Source: Rhizobium halophilum
GTDB taxonomy: Bacteria; Pseudomonadota; Alphaproteobacteria; Rhizobiales; Rhizobiaceae
Assembly: GCF_021648825.1 (NCBI RefSeq)
Contig: NZ_JAKJHS010000011.1
Location: 1-64,000 of the forward strand
Reading direction: 5' to 3'
DNA: 64,000 nucleotides
Shown piece by piece: positions 51,577-61,778 of this stretch. Positions within the stretch are counted from its first letter, which is position 1; each line of letters opens with the position of its first letter. The notes beneath the pieces are model-generated. The model saw only the letters and a program-made list of their open reading frames with translations, made no database searches and was not told the DNA's origin. The position numbers and the translations under genes are program-made.

Positions 51577-53073
51577 ATGCAGGTTACCGAAACGCTCGCT
51601 GAAGGGCTGAAGCGCGAAATCAAGGTTGTCATCCCGGCCAAGGACATGGAAGCTCAGATGAATGAGCGCCTGGCCGACGCCAAGGACAAGGTCCGCATCA
51701 ACGGTTTCCGCCCCGGCAAGGTGCCGATGTCACATCTGAAGAAGATGTACGGCAAGTCGATTATGGCTGAGGTCGTCAACGAGATCGTACGCGACCGTCC
51801 GACCAAGATCCTGTCCGAACGCGGCGAGAAGTCTGCGACGCAGCCGTCTATCACGATGACGGAAGACGAGGCCGAGGCGGAAAAGATCCTCGCGGCGCAG
51901 GCGGATTTCGAGTTCACGCTCGCCTATGAAGTGATCCCGCCGATCGAGCTGAAGTCCACCGAGGGACTGAAGGTCGTTCGCGAAGTGGTCGAGGTCTCCG
52001 AAGACGAGGTCAACGAGCAGATCCTCAAGATCGCCGAAAACGCGCGCACGTACGAGACCAAGAAGGGCAAGGCTGCCGACGGCGACCGCGTCACGATGAA
52101 CTACCTCGGCAAGGTCGACGGAGAAGCTTTCGACGGCGGCACCGCGGAAGACGCAGAACTGGTGCTCGGCTCCGGCCGCTTCATCCCCGGCTTCGAAGAC
52201 CAGTTGGTCGGCGTCAAGGCGGGCGACGAGAAGACCATCACCGTCACCTTCCCCGCTGACTATCCGGCCGCTAATCTCGCTGGCAAGGAAGCGACCTTCG
52301 ACGTAACCGTCAAGGAAGTTGCCGCTCCGGCCGAGCTTGAGATGAACGACGAACTCGCCACTAAGATGGGCATCGAGTCGCTCGACAAGCTGAAGGAGAT
52401 CGTCCGCGGTCAGATCGAGGGACAGTACGGCAATGTCACCCGTCAGAAGGTGAAGCGCCAGATCCTCGATCAGCTCGACGAGATGTACAAGTTCGACACG
52501 CCGCAGGGCCTGGTTGACGCCGAGTTCGAAAACATCTGGCGCCAGATCAACACGGATCTCGCTCAGTCGGGCAAGACCTTTGCCGACGAAGACACGACCG
52601 AGGAAGAAGCGCGCGAGGAGTATCGCAAGCTCGCTGAGCGTCGCGTTCGCCTTGGACTCGTTCTGTCCGAGATCGGCGAGAAGGGTGGCGTCGAGGTAAC
52701 CGAGGAAGAAATGCAGCGTGCGCTCTTCGCCCAGCTGCAGCAGTTCCCGGGCCAGCAGAAGGAAATCCTGGATTACTTCCGCAACACGCCGGGCGCGTCT
52801 GCGTCGCTGCGTGCCCCGATCTTCGAAGAGAAGGTTGTCGACAAGCTGTTGTCCGAAATCGACGTGACCGACAAGAAGGTCTCCAAGGAAGAGCTTCTGG
52901 CCGAGGATGAGGAAGGCGCTGAAGCCTCCGACAAGCCGGCCAAGAAGAAGGCCGCTCCGAAGAAGAAGGCTGCCGCCAAGGACGAGGCTGCTGAGGCCGG
53001 CTCTGAGGACGCACCGGCTCCGAAGAAGAAGGCTGCTCCAAAGAAGAAGGCTGCTGAAGACAGCGCCGAATAA
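51577..53073 (+). CDS. tig: Trigger factor
   Basis: 498 aa from ATG 51577 (GAAGG upstream; a TTG two codons earlier is unlikely). The ribosome-binding motif GFRPGKVP is at residues 44-51, the FKBP-like domain around 160-245 ([20 protein letters not shown]) and the helical C-domain follows. The tail is Lys/Ala-rich ([10 protein letters not shown] repeats), common in Rhizobiales and absent in E. coli. It is the ribosome-bound chaperone and prolyl isomerase. Confidence 0.96.
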   Translation: MQVTETLAEGLKREIKVVIPAKDMEAQMNERLADAKDKVRINGFRPGKVPMSHLKKMYGKSIMAEVVNEIVRDRPTKILSERGEKSATQPSITMTEDEAEAEKILAAQADFEFTLAYEVIPPIELKSTEGLKVVREVVEVSEDEVNEQILKIAENARTYETKKGKAADGDRVTMNYLGKVDGEAFDGGTAEDAELVLGSGRFIPGFEDQLVGVKAGDEKTITVTFPADYPAANLAGKEATFDVTVKEVAAPAELEMNDELATKMGIESLDKLKEIVRGQIEGQYGNVTRQKVKRQILDQLDEMYKFDTPQGLVDAEFENIWRQINTDLAQSGKTFADEDTTEEEAREEYRKLAERRVRLGLVLSEIGEKGGVEVTEEEMQRALFAQLQQFPGQQKEILDYFRNTPGASASLRAPIFEEKVVDKLLSEIDVTDKKVSKEELLAEDEEGAEASDKPAKKKAAPKKKAAAKDEAAEAGSEDAPAPKKKAAPKKKAAEDSAE

Positions 53074-53095
53074 TCTTCAAGTCACATGCATAAGG

Positions 53096-53126
53096 AAGCC
53101 GGGTCGGCAACGATCCGGCTTTTTTG
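53096..53126 (+). terminator. Terminator after tig
   Basis: AAGCCGG and CCGGCTTTTTT with a TCG/CGA inner stem. Confidence 0.8.
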
Positions 53127-53150
53127 TTGTCTCACCACGAAGTGCCCGTC

Positions 53151-54773
53151 ATGATCCGCATCGAAAACATCAGCAAGTCCAACAGTCACCGCATCCTCTA
53201 TATCGAAGCTTCGGCCGCTCTCAACCGCGGTGAGAAGATCGGCCTTGTGGGGCCAAATGGAGCGGGCAAGACGACGCTGTTTCGCATGATCACCGGTCAG
53301 GATGCTCCTGACGAGGGCCAGGTGGGCGTCGAGAAGCATGTCACCATTGGCTATTTCAACCAGGACGTCGGTGAAATGTCCGGTGTCAGCGCGGTGACCG
53401 AAGTCATGAATGGCGCCGGGCCGGTCAGCACGGTGGCTGCCGAACTGCGGGGGCTGGAGGCTGCCATGGTCGATCCGGACCGCATGGACGAGATGGATCA
53501 GATCATTGAGAGATATGGTGAGGTCCAAGCCCGCTACGAGGAGCTGGACGGCTACGGGCTGGAAAGCCGCGCCCGGGAAGTTCTTGCCGGTCTCTCCTTC
53601 AGCGAAGAGATGATGGACGGCGACGTCGGCAAGCTGTCCGGCGGCTGGAAGATGCGCGTGGCACTCGCTCGCATTCTTCTGATGCGCCCGGACGTGATGC
53701 TGCTCGACGAGCCGTCCAACCACCTCGACCTGGAGAGCCTGATCTGGCTGGAGCAGTTCCTGAAGACCTACGACGGCGCGCTGCTGATGACCTCGCACGA
53801 CCGCGAGTTCATGAACCGCATCGTCAACAAGATCATCGAGATCGATGCCGGCTCGCTGAACACCTATGCCGGGGACTACGGCTTCTACGAACAGCAGCGG
53901 GCACAGAACGAAAAACAGCAGCAGGCACAATTCGAGCGCCAACAGGCGATGCTCGCCAAGGAGATCAAGTTCATCGAGCGTTTCAAGGCGCGCGCCAGCC
54001 ACGCGGCGCAGGTGCAGAGCCGCGTCAAGAAGCTCGACAAGATCGAGAGGGTGGAGCCGCCGCGCCGGCGCCAGTCGGTCACGTTCGAGTTTCAGCCGGC
54101 GCCGCGTTCCGGCGAGGACGTAGCGAGCCTCAAGGGCGTGCACAAGGCCTACGGTAGCCGGACGATCTATGAGGGTCTCGACTTCTCCATTCGACGCAAG
54201 GAACGCTGGTGCATCATGGGCGTGAACGGTGCGGGGAAGTCGACGCTTCTGAAGCTGATCGCGGGATCGGCGGAGCCGGATCAAGGCACTGTTGCGATCG
54301 GCGCCAGCGTCAAGATGGGCTATTTCGCGCAGCACGCCATGGATTTGTTGGATGGCGACCAGACCGTCTTCGAATGGCTGGAGTCGGAGTTTCCAAGGGC
54401 CGGGCAGGGGGCCCTGCGCACGCTCGCCGGCTGCTTCGGCTTTTCCGGCGACGACGTGGAAAAGAAGTGCCGTGTCCTGTCGGGTGGTGAAAAGGCGCGT
54501 CTGGTCATGGCTGCTATGCTCTTCGACCCGCCGAACTTCCTTGTCCTCGACGAACCGACAAACCACCTCGACCTCGACACCAAGGAAATGCTGATCAAGG
54601 CGCTGTCCGAGTACGAAGGCACCATGCTCTTCGTTAGCCACGACCGACACTTCCTGTCCGAGCTCTCCAACCGTGTTCTGGAGATTTCGTCAGATGGCGT
54701 CCATCGCTATGACGGCGGCTACCGCGAATATGTCGAGCGGACAGGCTACGAAGCGCCAGGTTTGGCAGCCTGA
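53151..54773 (+). CDS. ABC-F family ATPase
   Basis: 540 aa from ATG 53151. Two nucleotide-binding domains without membrane parts: Walker A GPNGAGKTT and GVNGAGKST, signatures LSGGWKMRVALARIL and LSGGEKARLVMAAML, Walker B LLDEPSNHLD and VLDEPTNHLD. Between them lies the charged linker (KQQQAQFERQQAMLAKEIKF) that reaches the tRNA/P-site in ABC-F translation factors (EttA, YbiT, Uup group). Resembles the YbiT-like branch, but the subfamily is not certain. Likely acts on the ribosome. Confidence 0.9.
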   Translation: MIRIENISKSNSHRILYIEASAALNRGEKIGLVGPNGAGKTTLFRMITGQDAPDEGQVGVEKHVTIGYFNQDVGEMSGVSAVTEVMNGAGPVSTVAAELRGLEAAMVDPDRMDEMDQIIERYGEVQARYEELDGYGLESRAREVLAGLSFSEEMMDGDVGKLSGGWKMRVALARILLMRPDVMLLDEPSNHLDLESLIWLEQFLKTYDGALLMTSHDREFMNRIVNKIIEIDAGSLNTYAGDYGFYEQQRAQNEKQQQAQFERQQAMLAKEIKFIERFKARASHAAQVQSRVKKLDKIERVEPPRRRQSVTFEFQPAPRSGEDVASLKGVHKAYGSRTIYEGLDFSIRRKERWCIMGVNGAGKSTLLKLIAGSAEPDQGTVAIGASVKMGYFAQHAMDLLDGDQTVFEWLESEFPRAGQGALRTLAGCFGFSGDDVEKKCRVLSGGEKARLVMAAMLFDPPNFLVLDEPTNHLDLDTKEMLIKALSEYEGTMLFVSHDRHFLSELSNRVLEISSDGVHRYDGGYREYVERTGYEAPGLAA

Positions 54774-54776
54774 CCC

Positions 54777-55412
54777 TCAGGGCTCCTGGCCGGCTTGAAG
54801 TTCCTGCATATCCGCGTCGTCCAGTTCGGTCGCCCGCAGATGAGCCGGCCGGTCGTGCAGATGCGCCACATAGGCCTCGAACGCCGGGCGCTTCTCGATT
54901 GAGCCGAACTGCATGCCCCACATCAGGTGCGAACCGACATAAACGTCGGCCGCGGTAAAGCTGCTGCCTGCGATGAAGCTCTGATCGCTAAGCGCACCTT
55001 CAAGAGTCGCCAGTACTTCGTCGTAGCTGCCGTACCCAATCATCGCGCGCCGATCTTCGGGGACGTGGAAGCCGAGCGCGCGGTTGCTCACGGCAGCCTC
55101 GAGCGGGCCGGCTGCGAAGAAGAGCCAGCGATAATAAGCGGCCCGTTCCCTTTGCGGCGGCGCAAGCCCCGCCTGCGGGAAGGCATCCGCCAGATAGGCG
55201 CAGATGGCTGCGCCTTCCGTGACGATGCTATCGCCGTGTACCAAGGTTGGAACCTTGCCCATTGGATTGAGGCGAAGGTAATCGCCGCTCTTCATCGTTC
55301 CGCCGAAGCTCAGCACCTCCCGGCGATACCGGACCCCAACCTCTTCAAGCATCCAGCGAGCAATCCGCCCGCGCGACATGGGATTGGTATAGAGAATGAC
55401 TTCGTCCGACAT
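54777..55412 (-). CDS. Glutathione S-transferase family protein
   Basis: 211 aa. Thioredoxin-like N-domain (MSDEVILYTNPMSRGRIARW, KVPTLVHGDSIVTEGAAICA) with SRG at the active helix, where Ser13 may be catalytic; the C-domain is all-helical (FTAADVYVGSHLMWGMQF). Conjugates or binds glutathione; substrate unknown. Converges with the ABC-F gene 4 bp away. Confidence 0.9.
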   Translation of the reverse strand: MSDEVILYTNPMSRGRIARWMLEEVGVRYRREVLSFGGTMKSGDYLRLNPMGKVPTLVHGDSIVTEGAAICAYLADAFPQAGLAPPQRERAAYYRWLFFAAGPLEAAVSNRALGFHVPEDRRAMIGYGSYDEVLATLEGALSDQSFIAGSSFTAADVYVGSHLMWGMQFGSIEKRPAFEAYVAHLHDRPAHLRATELDDADMQELQAGQEP

Positions 55413-55477
55413 GCTGTCTTCCTCCGTTCACTCTATGTTCTAGGGTGGAAGTCGCCAGAAAACAACGCGGCCGTCTA

Positions 55478-55512
55478 GAAAAAAGAAGACGGCGGGAACT
55501 TGTCCCGCCGTC
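55478..55512 (-). terminator. Terminator of icd
   Basis: Minus-strand GACGGCGGGA, CAAGT, TCCCGCCGTC and a TTCTTTTTT tract, a 10-bp perfect stem, 26 bp after the icd stop. Confidence 0.88.
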
Positions 55513-55538
55513 ACACCTCTTGGGATCTGCAGATATGA

Positions 55539-56753
55539 TTACGCAGCCATGGTCTTCTTGAGGTTCTCGTCGATCTTGTCGAGGAAGGCCGTCGTGGAGA
55601 GCCACGGCTGATCGGGGCCGATAAGGAGGGCAAGGTCCTTTGTCATGAAACCTGACTCCACCGTCTCGATGCAGACACGCTCGAGGGTGGAGGCGAACTC
55701 TGCGAGATCGGCATTGTCGTCCAGCTTGGCGCGGTGGGCGAGACCGCGGGTCCAGGCGAAGATCGAGGCGATGGAGTTCGTCGAGGTTTCCTGGCCTTTC
55801 TGGTGCTGCCGGTAGTGGCGCGTCACCGTGCCATGCGCAGCTTCGGCCTCGACGGTCTTGCCGTCCGGCGTCATCAGAACCGAGGTCATCAGGCCGAGCG
55901 AGCCGAAGCCCTGGGCGACGATGTCGGACTGGACGTCGCCGTCGTAGTTCTTGCAGGCCCAGACATAGCCGCCGGACCATTTGAGAGCGGCAGCCACCAT
56001 GTCGTCGATCAGGCGATGCTCGTACCAGATCTTCTTCGCTTCGTACTGTTCCTTGAACTCGGCGTCGTAGACCTCCTGGAAGATGTCCTTGAAGCGCCCG
56101 TCGTAAACCTTGAGGATCGTATTCTTCGTGGAGAGATAGCAAGGTACGCCGCGCTGCAGGGCGTAGTTGAGCGATGCGCGGGCGAAGTCCCGGATCGAAT
56201 CATCGAGGTTGTACATCGCCATCGCGACGCCGGAGGAGGGTGCGTCGAAGACGTCGTGCTCGATCGTCTGGCCGTCGTCGCCAACGAACTTGATCGTCAG
56301 CTTGCCCTTCCCGGGAAACTTGAAGTCGGTTGCGCGGTATTGGTCGCCGAAGGCGTGGCGGCCGACGATGATCGGCTGCGTCCAGCCGGGAACGAGGCGC
56401 GGGACGTTCTTCATGATGATCGGCTCACGGAAGATGACGCCGCCGAGGATGTTGCGGATCGTGCCATTCGGGCTCTTCCACATCTTCTTCAGGCCGAATT
56501 CCTCGACCCGACCTTCATCCGGAGTGATCGTCGCGCACTTGATGCCGACGCCGTGCTTCTTGATCGCGTGAGCCGCATCAACCGTGACCTGGTCGCTCGT
56601 TGCATCGCGATTCTGGACCGAGAGGTCGTAGTATTCGATCTCCAGATCGAGGTAGGGCAGGATCAGCTTTTCCTTGATGAACTGCCAGATGATGCGGGTC
56701 ATCTCGTCGCCATCGAGATCGACGACCGGATTGGCTACCTTGATCTTTTGCAT
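55539..56753 (-). CDS. icd: NADP-dependent isocitrate dehydrogenase
   Basis: 404 aa from ATG 56753, [20 protein letters not shown]. This is the eukaryotic-like type [44 protein letters not shown] substrate and metal motif, and [19 protein letters not shown] for NADP. It converts isocitrate to 2-oxoglutarate in the TCA cycle. The length agrees with the family (about 404). Divergent from the gene at 56959. Confidence 0.97.
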   Translation of the reverse strand: MQKIKVANPVVDLDGDEMTRIIWQFIKEKLILPYLDLEIEYYDLSVQNRDATSDQVTVDAAHAIKKHGVGIKCATITPDEGRVEEFGLKKMWKSPNGTIRNILGGVIFREPIIMKNVPRLVPGWTQPIIVGRHAFGDQYRATDFKFPGKGKLTIKFVGDDGQTIEHDVFDAPSSGVAMAMYNLDDSIRDFARASLNYALQRGVPCYLSTKNTILKVYDGRFKDIFQEVYDAEFKEQYEAKKIWYEHRLIDDMVAAALKWSGGYVWACKNYDGDVQSDIVAQGFGSLGLMTSVLMTPDGKTVEAEAAHGTVTRHYRQHQKGQETSTNSIASIFAWTRGLAHRAKLDDNADLAEFASTLERVCIETVESGFMTKDLALLIGPDQPWLSTTAFLDKIDENLKKTMAA

Positions 56754-56958
56754 GGATTCCTCTTCGAGCGCTGGCCGGAACGGCCGTTCCGACATTTTGG
56801 AGACATGAATGGGCTGGCCTATAGCACCGACCGCTTGCGACGCAAAGCCATACACTGGTTGTGGTCGTCGTTTGTGTGCTGCCATGCGCGGCGCTATGAA
56901 TGTTGCCAACCCGGCCGTCTCGGATAATCTGCACGACATTCGAGTCTACGGACATGCC

Positions 56959-57492
56959 ATGCGCATCATTACCCTCGCTGCAACCATCAGCCTTGCCGCC
57001 AGTACAGCCTTTGCGGCCGACGCCACCGATCCAGTGAAGGAGGTGATGGATGTCACCCTTCGCAATTGGAGCAGCGTCGAGAGCCAGTGGAGCTATATTT
57101 TCGATCCTCAGCCGCTGCAACAACTGTTCAGCCGCACGTTTCAAGCAGCATATGCCGAAGCGTCCAAGCGTCCGGCTTACGAGACCGACGACGGCGGGCC
57201 CGGAGACCCGTTCGGCTATGATGTCGTGACGGCATCCCAGGATGGTTGCCCACTCGAAGACGTCCAGATAAAGGCCGATCCGGCGGAGCGTGGCTTCACC
57301 AGGGTGAGAGTCACGTTCAAGCTCTGGCGCTGCCTCGATCAGCCGGAACTGCAGGAAAGCGTCAACGAGGTCCATTTCGATGTGGTGACGGAAGACGGTA
57401 GGTTCGTGATCAACGACATCCATCGCGTTGGCGCGAACGACCAGGATTCTGTTCTGGTGGAAATGAAGCATCTGGCGGCGGGAACGGATTGA
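56959..57492 (+). CDS. Exported protein, unknown function
   Basis: 177 aa from ATG 56959. Signal peptide MRIITLAATISLAASTAFA then ADATDP. The mature part has EVMDVTLRNWSSVESQW, AAYAEASKRPAYETDDGGPG and a two-Cys C-terminal domain (DGCPLEDVQIKADPAERGF, FKLWRCLDQPELQES). Probably a single periplasmic domain of about 155 residues. Similar proteins are found next to icd in rhizobia; I cannot name the family. Confidence 0.65.
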   Translation: MRIITLAATISLAASTAFAADATDPVKEVMDVTLRNWSSVESQWSYIFDPQPLQQLFSRTFQAAYAEASKRPAYETDDGGPGDPFGYDVVTASQDGCPLEDVQIKADPAERGFTRVRVTFKLWRCLDQPELQESVNEVHFDVVTEDGRFVINDIHRVGANDQDSVLVEMKHLAAGTD

Positions 57493-57524
57493 ATTCCCTC
57501 CGGCCGACCGCGATCTGACAATTC

Positions 57525-57574
57525 ATGGCCGTGCCCTTGCCTTTTGGCAGTATCGGCTGTATGGGCACGGCCAT
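57525..57574 (+). promoter_or_regulatory. Long hairpin 115 bp before rpsB, candidate rpsB leader
   Basis: A 12-bp perfect inverted repeat (ATGGCCGTGCCC, 57525-57536, with GGGCACGGCCAT, 57563-57574) encloses an inner hairpin TGCC-TTTT-GGCA (57538-57549). No T-tract follows, so it is not a simple terminator. Ribosomal protein S2 operons are autoregulated in several bacteria, which makes an S2-binding leader possible. Confidence 0.5.
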
Positions 57575-57689
57575 TCCACACGTAAGGCATGGGATTGTCC
57601 GGGAGAAATCCGGATTGTTCCGCCGGTGGCATTCTCGACGAGGGTGCTGTTCGCCTTGCGGAGGTTCAACCGGAAAAGGAGAAAAAGGC

Positions 57690-58475
57690 ATGGCATTGCC
57701 TGATTTCAGCATGCGCCAGCTTCTGGAAGCTGGTGTTCACTTCGGCCACCAGACACACCGCTGGAACCCGAAGATGAAGCCGTACATCTTCGGCGATCGT
57801 TCCAACATCCACATCATCGACCTTGCACAGACCGTGCCGATGCTGTCGCGCGCCCTGCAGGTGATCTCGGACACCGTTGCCCGTGGCGGCCGCGTTCTGT
57901 TCGTCGGCACCAAGCGTCAGGCGTCTGAACTGATCGCTGACAGCGCGAAGCGCTCCGCCCAGTACTACGTCAATTCTCGCTGGCTCGGCGGCATGATGAC
58001 GAACTGGAAGACCATCTCCAACTCGATCCAGCGCCTGCGCAAGCTCGACGAGATCCTGGCTTCGGAGGCTTCGGGCTTCACCAAGAAGGAGCGTCTGAAC
58101 CTTGAGCGCGAGCGCGAGAAGCTCGAAAAGGCTCTCGGCGGTATCCGCGACATGGGCGGCACGCCGGACCTGATGTTCATCATCGACACGAACAAGGAAA
58201 AGATCGCCATCGATGAAGCCAAGCGCCTGGGCATCCCGGTCGTGGCCATCATCGACTCCAATTGCGATCCGGACCTGATCGACTACCCGATCCCGGGCAA
58301 CGACGACGCCTCGCGCGCCATCGCTCTCTACTGCGACCTGATCGCACGCGCTGCCATCGACGGCATTGCGCGCCAACAGGGAGCATCCGGCCGCGATCTC
58401 GGCGCATCGGCTGAAACGCCGGTCGAGCCTGCTCTCGAAGGCGATTCCGAGCCAGAGGCCCAGGCCCAGGCCTGA
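57690..58475 (+). CDS. rpsB: Ribosomal protein S2
   Basis: 261 aa from ATG 57690. [39 protein letters not shown] and [15 protein letters not shown] are universal S2 motifs; [20 protein letters not shown] and [24 protein letters not shown] stretch follow. The C-terminus has an acidic tail ([12 protein letters not shown]). Bound to the 30S head-body junction. First gene of the rpsB-tsf cluster. Confidence 0.97.
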   Translation: MALPDFSMRQLLEAGVHFGHQTHRWNPKMKPYIFGDRSNIHIIDLAQTVPMLSRALQVISDTVARGGRVLFVGTKRQASELIADSAKRSAQYYVNSRWLGGMMTNWKTISNSIQRLRKLDEILASEASGFTKKERLNLEREREKLEKALGGIRDMGGTPDLMFIIDTNKEKIAIDEAKRLGIPVVAIIDSNCDPDLIDYPIPGNDDASRAIALYCDLIARAAIDGIARQQGASGRDLGASAETPVEPALEGDSEPEAQAQA

Positions 58476-58483
58476 TCCATCCG

Positions 58484-58507
58484 AAAGGCGGCGCCAGCGC
58501 CGCCTTT
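58484..58507 (+). terminator. Hairpin between rpsB and tsf
   Basis: AAAGGCGGCG, CCAG, CGCCGCCTTT: a 10-bp perfect stem 9 bp after the rpsB stop, with only TTT then C. It could be a weak terminator or an attenuator controlling tsf. Confidence 0.6.
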
Positions 58508-58642
58508 CATCCTCCGGGTCGAGGCCAGCCTCCCCGAGAAGGGTCTTCATTACCCTGTCATATTCCCGGGTACATTCGTCCCCAACGCTGCCTTCGTCGA
58601 TGTTTTCCCGGCTGAGGCGATCTTGAAAACAAGAGGCACACA

Positions 58643-59569
58643 ATGACCGAAATCACAGCCGCAATGGTGAAGGAACTGCGCGAAAAGTCCGGCGCAGGCA
58701 TGATGGATTGCAAGAAGGCGCTTGCTGAGAACAACGGCGACATGGAAGCCGCGATTGACTGGCTGCGCGCCAAGGGCATTGCCAAGGCTGACAAGAAGTC
58801 CGGCCGTACGGCAGCCGAAGGTCTGATTGGCATTGCCAGCTCCGGCACCAAGGCCGTTGTCGTGGAAGTCAACTCCGAGACCGACTTCGTTGCTCGCAAC
58901 GATGCCTTCCAGGACCTGGTTCGTGGTGTAGCGCAGGTTGCTCTTTCCACCGACGGTACGGTCGACGCCGTCAGCGCGGCAATCTTCCCGGCTTCGGGCA
59001 AGCCTGTCAGCGATACGATCAAGGATGCTATCGCTACGATCGGCGAGAACATGAGCCTGCGTCGCTCGGCGCTGCTGTCGGTCGAAGACGGCGTCGTGGC
59101 TACCTACATCCACAATGCGGCTGCTGACAACCTCGGCAAGCTCGGCGTTCTCGTTGCATTGAAGTCCACCGGTAACAAGGAAGCTCTTGCGACCCTTGGC
59201 CGTCAGGTGGCGATGCATGTTGCAGCGACTGCGCCGCTTGCAATCCGAGCGGAAGAAGTCGATGCAGCCGTTGCCGAGCGCGAGCGCAACGTGTTCATCG
59301 AGCAGTCACGCGAATCGCGCAAGCCGGAGAACATCATCGAGAAGATGGTCGAAGGTCGCATGCGCAAGTTCTTCGAGGAAGTTGCGCTTCTGTCGCAGGC
59401 ATTCGTGATCAATCCCGACCTGACGGTCGGCGCGGCGATCAAGGAAGCCGAAAAACAGGTCGGCGCGCCCATCGAAGTGACCGGCATGGCCCGGCTCCTG
59501 CTCGGCGAGGGCATCGAGAAGGAAGAATCAGACTTCGCTGCAGAAGTTGCAGCTGCCGCCAAGGGCTGA
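58643..59569 (+). CDS. tsf: Elongation factor Ts
   Basis: 308 aa. N-terminal UBA-like part [20 protein letters not shown] and [20 protein letters not shown]; the EF-Tu-contacting TDFVARN motif near residue 81; dimerisation core and [19 protein letters not shown] end. Exchanges GDP for GTP on EF-Tu. Confidence 0.97.
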   Translation: MTEITAAMVKELREKSGAGMMDCKKALAENNGDMEAAIDWLRAKGIAKADKKSGRTAAEGLIGIASSGTKAVVVEVNSETDFVARNDAFQDLVRGVAQVALSTDGTVDAVSAAIFPASGKPVSDTIKDAIATIGENMSLRRSALLSVEDGVVATYIHNAAADNLGKLGVLVALKSTGNKEALATLGRQVAMHVAATAPLAIRAEEVDAAVAERERNVFIEQSRESRKPENIIEKMVEGRMRKFFEEVALLSQAFVINPDLTVGAAIKEAEKQVGAPIEVTGMARLLLGEGIEKEESDFAAEVAAAAKG

Positions 59570-59599
59570 TTGTCGCCGCACTATTCCCGGCAAAAGCGC

Positions 59600-59629
59600 A
59601 AGGGCACCGCGTGACAACGCGGTGCCCTT
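59600..59629 (+). terminator. Hairpin between tsf and pyrH
   Basis: AAGGGCACCGCG, TGACAA, CGCGGTGCCCTT: a 12-bp perfect stem 30 bp after tsf, without a T-run. Possibly a partial terminator or an mRNA-stability element before pyrH. Confidence 0.6.
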
Positions 59630-59666
59630 CGTGTATCCGCAACCCGATTGACAGTCAGGAGTAACC

Positions 59667-60389
59667 ATGTCCCCCCAACCCATCTACAAGCGAGTCCTTC
59701 TCAAAGCCTCCGGTGAAGCTTTGATGGGGAGCCAGGGATTCGGGATCGATGTGGCAGTTGCAGACCGTATTGCTTCCGATATCGCCGAGGCGAGGGCCAT
59801 GGGCGTCGAGGTCGGTGTCGTTGTCGGCGGCGGCAACATCTTTCGCGGCGTGGCAGTGGCCTCCAAGGGCGGCGATCGCGTGACCGGTGATCACATGGGC
59901 ATGCTGGCGACGGTGATCAACGCGCTGGCGCTGGCAACTTCGCTGCGCAAGCTCGACATTGACACGGTGGTGCTTTCCGCGATCGCCATGCCTGAGATCT
60001 GCGAGAGCTTCACCCAGCTTCGCACACTCCATCATCTCGAACAGGGAAGGGTGGTAATTTTCGCCGGCGGCACCGGCAACCCGTTCTTCACCACCGACTC
60101 GGCCGCAGCGCTGCGTGCTGCCGAGATCGGTGCGGAAGCGATCTTCAAGGGAACGCAGGTGGATGGTATCTATTCGGCCGATCCGAAAAAGGACCCGACC
60201 GCGACCCGCTTCGAGCAACTGACTCATGGCGAAGTGCTGGAGAAGGGTCTCGCGGTGATGGATGTGGCGGCCGTCGCACTGGCACGGGAAAATTCGATCC
60301 CTATCATCGTCTTTTCGATCCACGAGAAGAACGGATTTGCCGCGATCTTGACCGGTGGCGGTCGCAAGACCATCGTTTCTGACAACTGA
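59667..60389 (+). CDS. pyrH: Uridylate kinase
   Basis: 240 aa. [13 protein letters not shown] gives the N-terminal phosphate loop, [17 protein letters not shown] and [20 protein letters not shown] complete the active site. Makes UDP from UMP and is allosterically regulated by UTP and GTP. The order pyrH-frr-uppS-cdsA follows the standard bacterial cluster. Confidence 0.96.
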   Translation: MSPQPIYKRVLLKASGEALMGSQGFGIDVAVADRIASDIAEARAMGVEVGVVVGGGNIFRGVAVASKGGDRVTGDHMGMLATVINALALATSLRKLDIDTVVLSAIAMPEICESFTQLRTLHHLEQGRVVIFAGGTGNPFFTTDSAAALRAAEIGAEAIFKGTQVDGIYSADPKKDPTATRFEQLTHGEVLEKGLAVMDVAAVALARENSIPIIVFSIHEKNGFAAILTGGGRKTIVSDN

Positions 60390-60429
60390 ACAGGCTCCAA
60401 CGCCTGATTATGCAAGACGGAGTAGACGG

Positions 60430-60990
60430 ATGAGCGGATCAACGGATCTCAACGACATCAAGCGTCGCATGGACGGCGCAGTCAATGCCTTCAAGAGCGA
60501 CATCGCCTCGCTGCGCACAGGTCGCGCGTCCGCCAATATTCTCGATCCGGTGACTGTTGAAGCCTACGGTTCGCGCGTGCCGCTGAACCAGGTGGCCAAC
60601 ATCACGGTGCCAGAACCGCGCATGCTCGGCGTTTCCATCTGGGACAAATCGATGGTGAGCGCCGTGGAGCGGGCGATTCGCGAGTCAAACCTCGGCCTCA
60701 ACCCGATCGTTGATGGGCAGAACCTGCGTATCCCGCTGCCCGAGTTGAACGAGGAACGCCGCAAGTCCCTCGTCAAGGTGGCTCACGATTATGCGGAGAA
60801 GGCGAAGGTCGCTATCCGCCACGTCCGCCGCGACGGCATGGACAGCCTGAAAAAGGCCGAAAAGGATGGGGACATCGGTCAGGACGAAGGACGTTCTCTT
60901 TCGGACAAGGTCCAGAAGATGACCGACGATACCATCTCGGACGTCGACCGCTTGCTGGCGGACAAAGAAAAAGAAATCATGCAGGTTTAG
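60430..60990 (+). CDS. frr: Ribosome recycling factor
   Basis: 186 aa from ATG 60430, [66 protein letters not shown] and the helical bundle ending KEKEIMQV are RRF landmarks. Splits post-termination ribosomes with EF-G. Length is the family norm. Confidence 0.97.
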   Translation: MSGSTDLNDIKRRMDGAVNAFKSDIASLRTGRASANILDPVTVEAYGSRVPLNQVANITVPEPRMLGVSIWDKSMVSAVERAIRESNLGLNPIVDGQNLRIPLPELNEERRKSLVKVAHDYAEKAKVAIRHVRRDGMDSLKKAEKDGDIGQDEGRSLSDKVQKMTDDTISDVDRLLADKEKEIMQV

Positions 60991-61034
60991 GGTACAAGTT
61001 TCCGCTGGTGCGCCCCGCCTGAAATGGAAAAACG

Positions 61035-61778
61035 ATGATCAGCCTCGATCTTCCCGTCATCCCTGAACATGTCGCCATCATCATGGACGGCAATGGACGC
61101 TGGGCCAACCAGCGGGGACTTCCGCGTACCTTCGGCCATAACAAGGGTGTGGAGGCGGTTCGCGAGACGGTGAAGGCTGCTGGCGAGGCTGGGATAAAAT
61201 ATCTCACCTTGTTCGCCTTCTCTTCGGAAAACTGGAGCCGCCCCGCAAGCGAGGTGGAGGATTTGCTCGGCCTCCTGCGTCGGTTCATCCGCCGCGACCT
61301 TGCGGATCTGCACCGGGAGAACATCCGCATCCGAATCATCGGTGAGCGCCAGAACCTGCGCGGTGACATTCTCCCGTTGCTGCTCGAGGCTGAGGAAACC
61401 ACGCGCAACAATACCGCGATGACCCTGGTCATCGCCTTCAATTATGGCTCCCGTAACGAGATCGCCCGCGCCGTCGCCCGGATTGCAGAGGATGTCGAGG
61501 CAGGGCGGCTCAAACCTGCAGAAGTTGATGCCGACCTGATCAGCCGCCACCTGGATACCGCCGACTTTCCCGATCCGGATCTCATCATTCGCACGAGTGG
61601 TGAAGAACGGCTGTCAAATTTCCTGCTGTGGCAGGCTGCCTATTCGGAGCTCGTCTTCCTGCCTTGCTATTGGCCGGATTTTGGACGTCAGCAGTTGTAC
61701 GAGGCGCTCCGCGTTTTTGCCTCGCGCGAACGCCGATTCGGCGCGCTGTCGCAGATGACGACTGCGGTGGTCGGCTGA
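61035..61778 (+). CDS. uppS: Undecaprenyl diphosphate synthase
   Basis: 247 aa. [16 protein letters not shown] with catalytic Asp18, [28 protein letters not shown] and [20 protein letters not shown]. Uses isopentenyl diphosphate and farnesyl diphosphate to make the C55 carrier for cell wall and O-antigen. Stop overlaps the cdsA start by one base. Confidence 0.96.
   Translation: MISLDLPVIPEHVAIIMDGNGRWANQRGLPRTFGHNKGVEAVRETVKAAGEAGIKYLTLFAFSSENWSRPASEVEDLLGLLRRFIRRDLADLHRENIRIRIIGERQNLRGDILPLLLEAEETTRNNTAMTLVIAFNYGSRNEIARAVARIAEDVEAGRLKPAEVDADLISRHLDTADFPDPDLIIRTSGEERLSNFLLWQAAYSELVFLPCYWPDFGRQQLYEALRVFASRERRFGALSQMTTAVVG

Noticed and set aside
53082..54650. 522-codon open frame on the minus strand opposite the ABC-F gene
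   Set aside because: It is an antisense shadow; the ABC-F protein has all its motifs on the plus strand.
55734..56927. 397-codon open frame on the plus strand opposite icd
   Set aside because: It is Asp/Val-rich shadow sequence; icd is full length on the minus strand.
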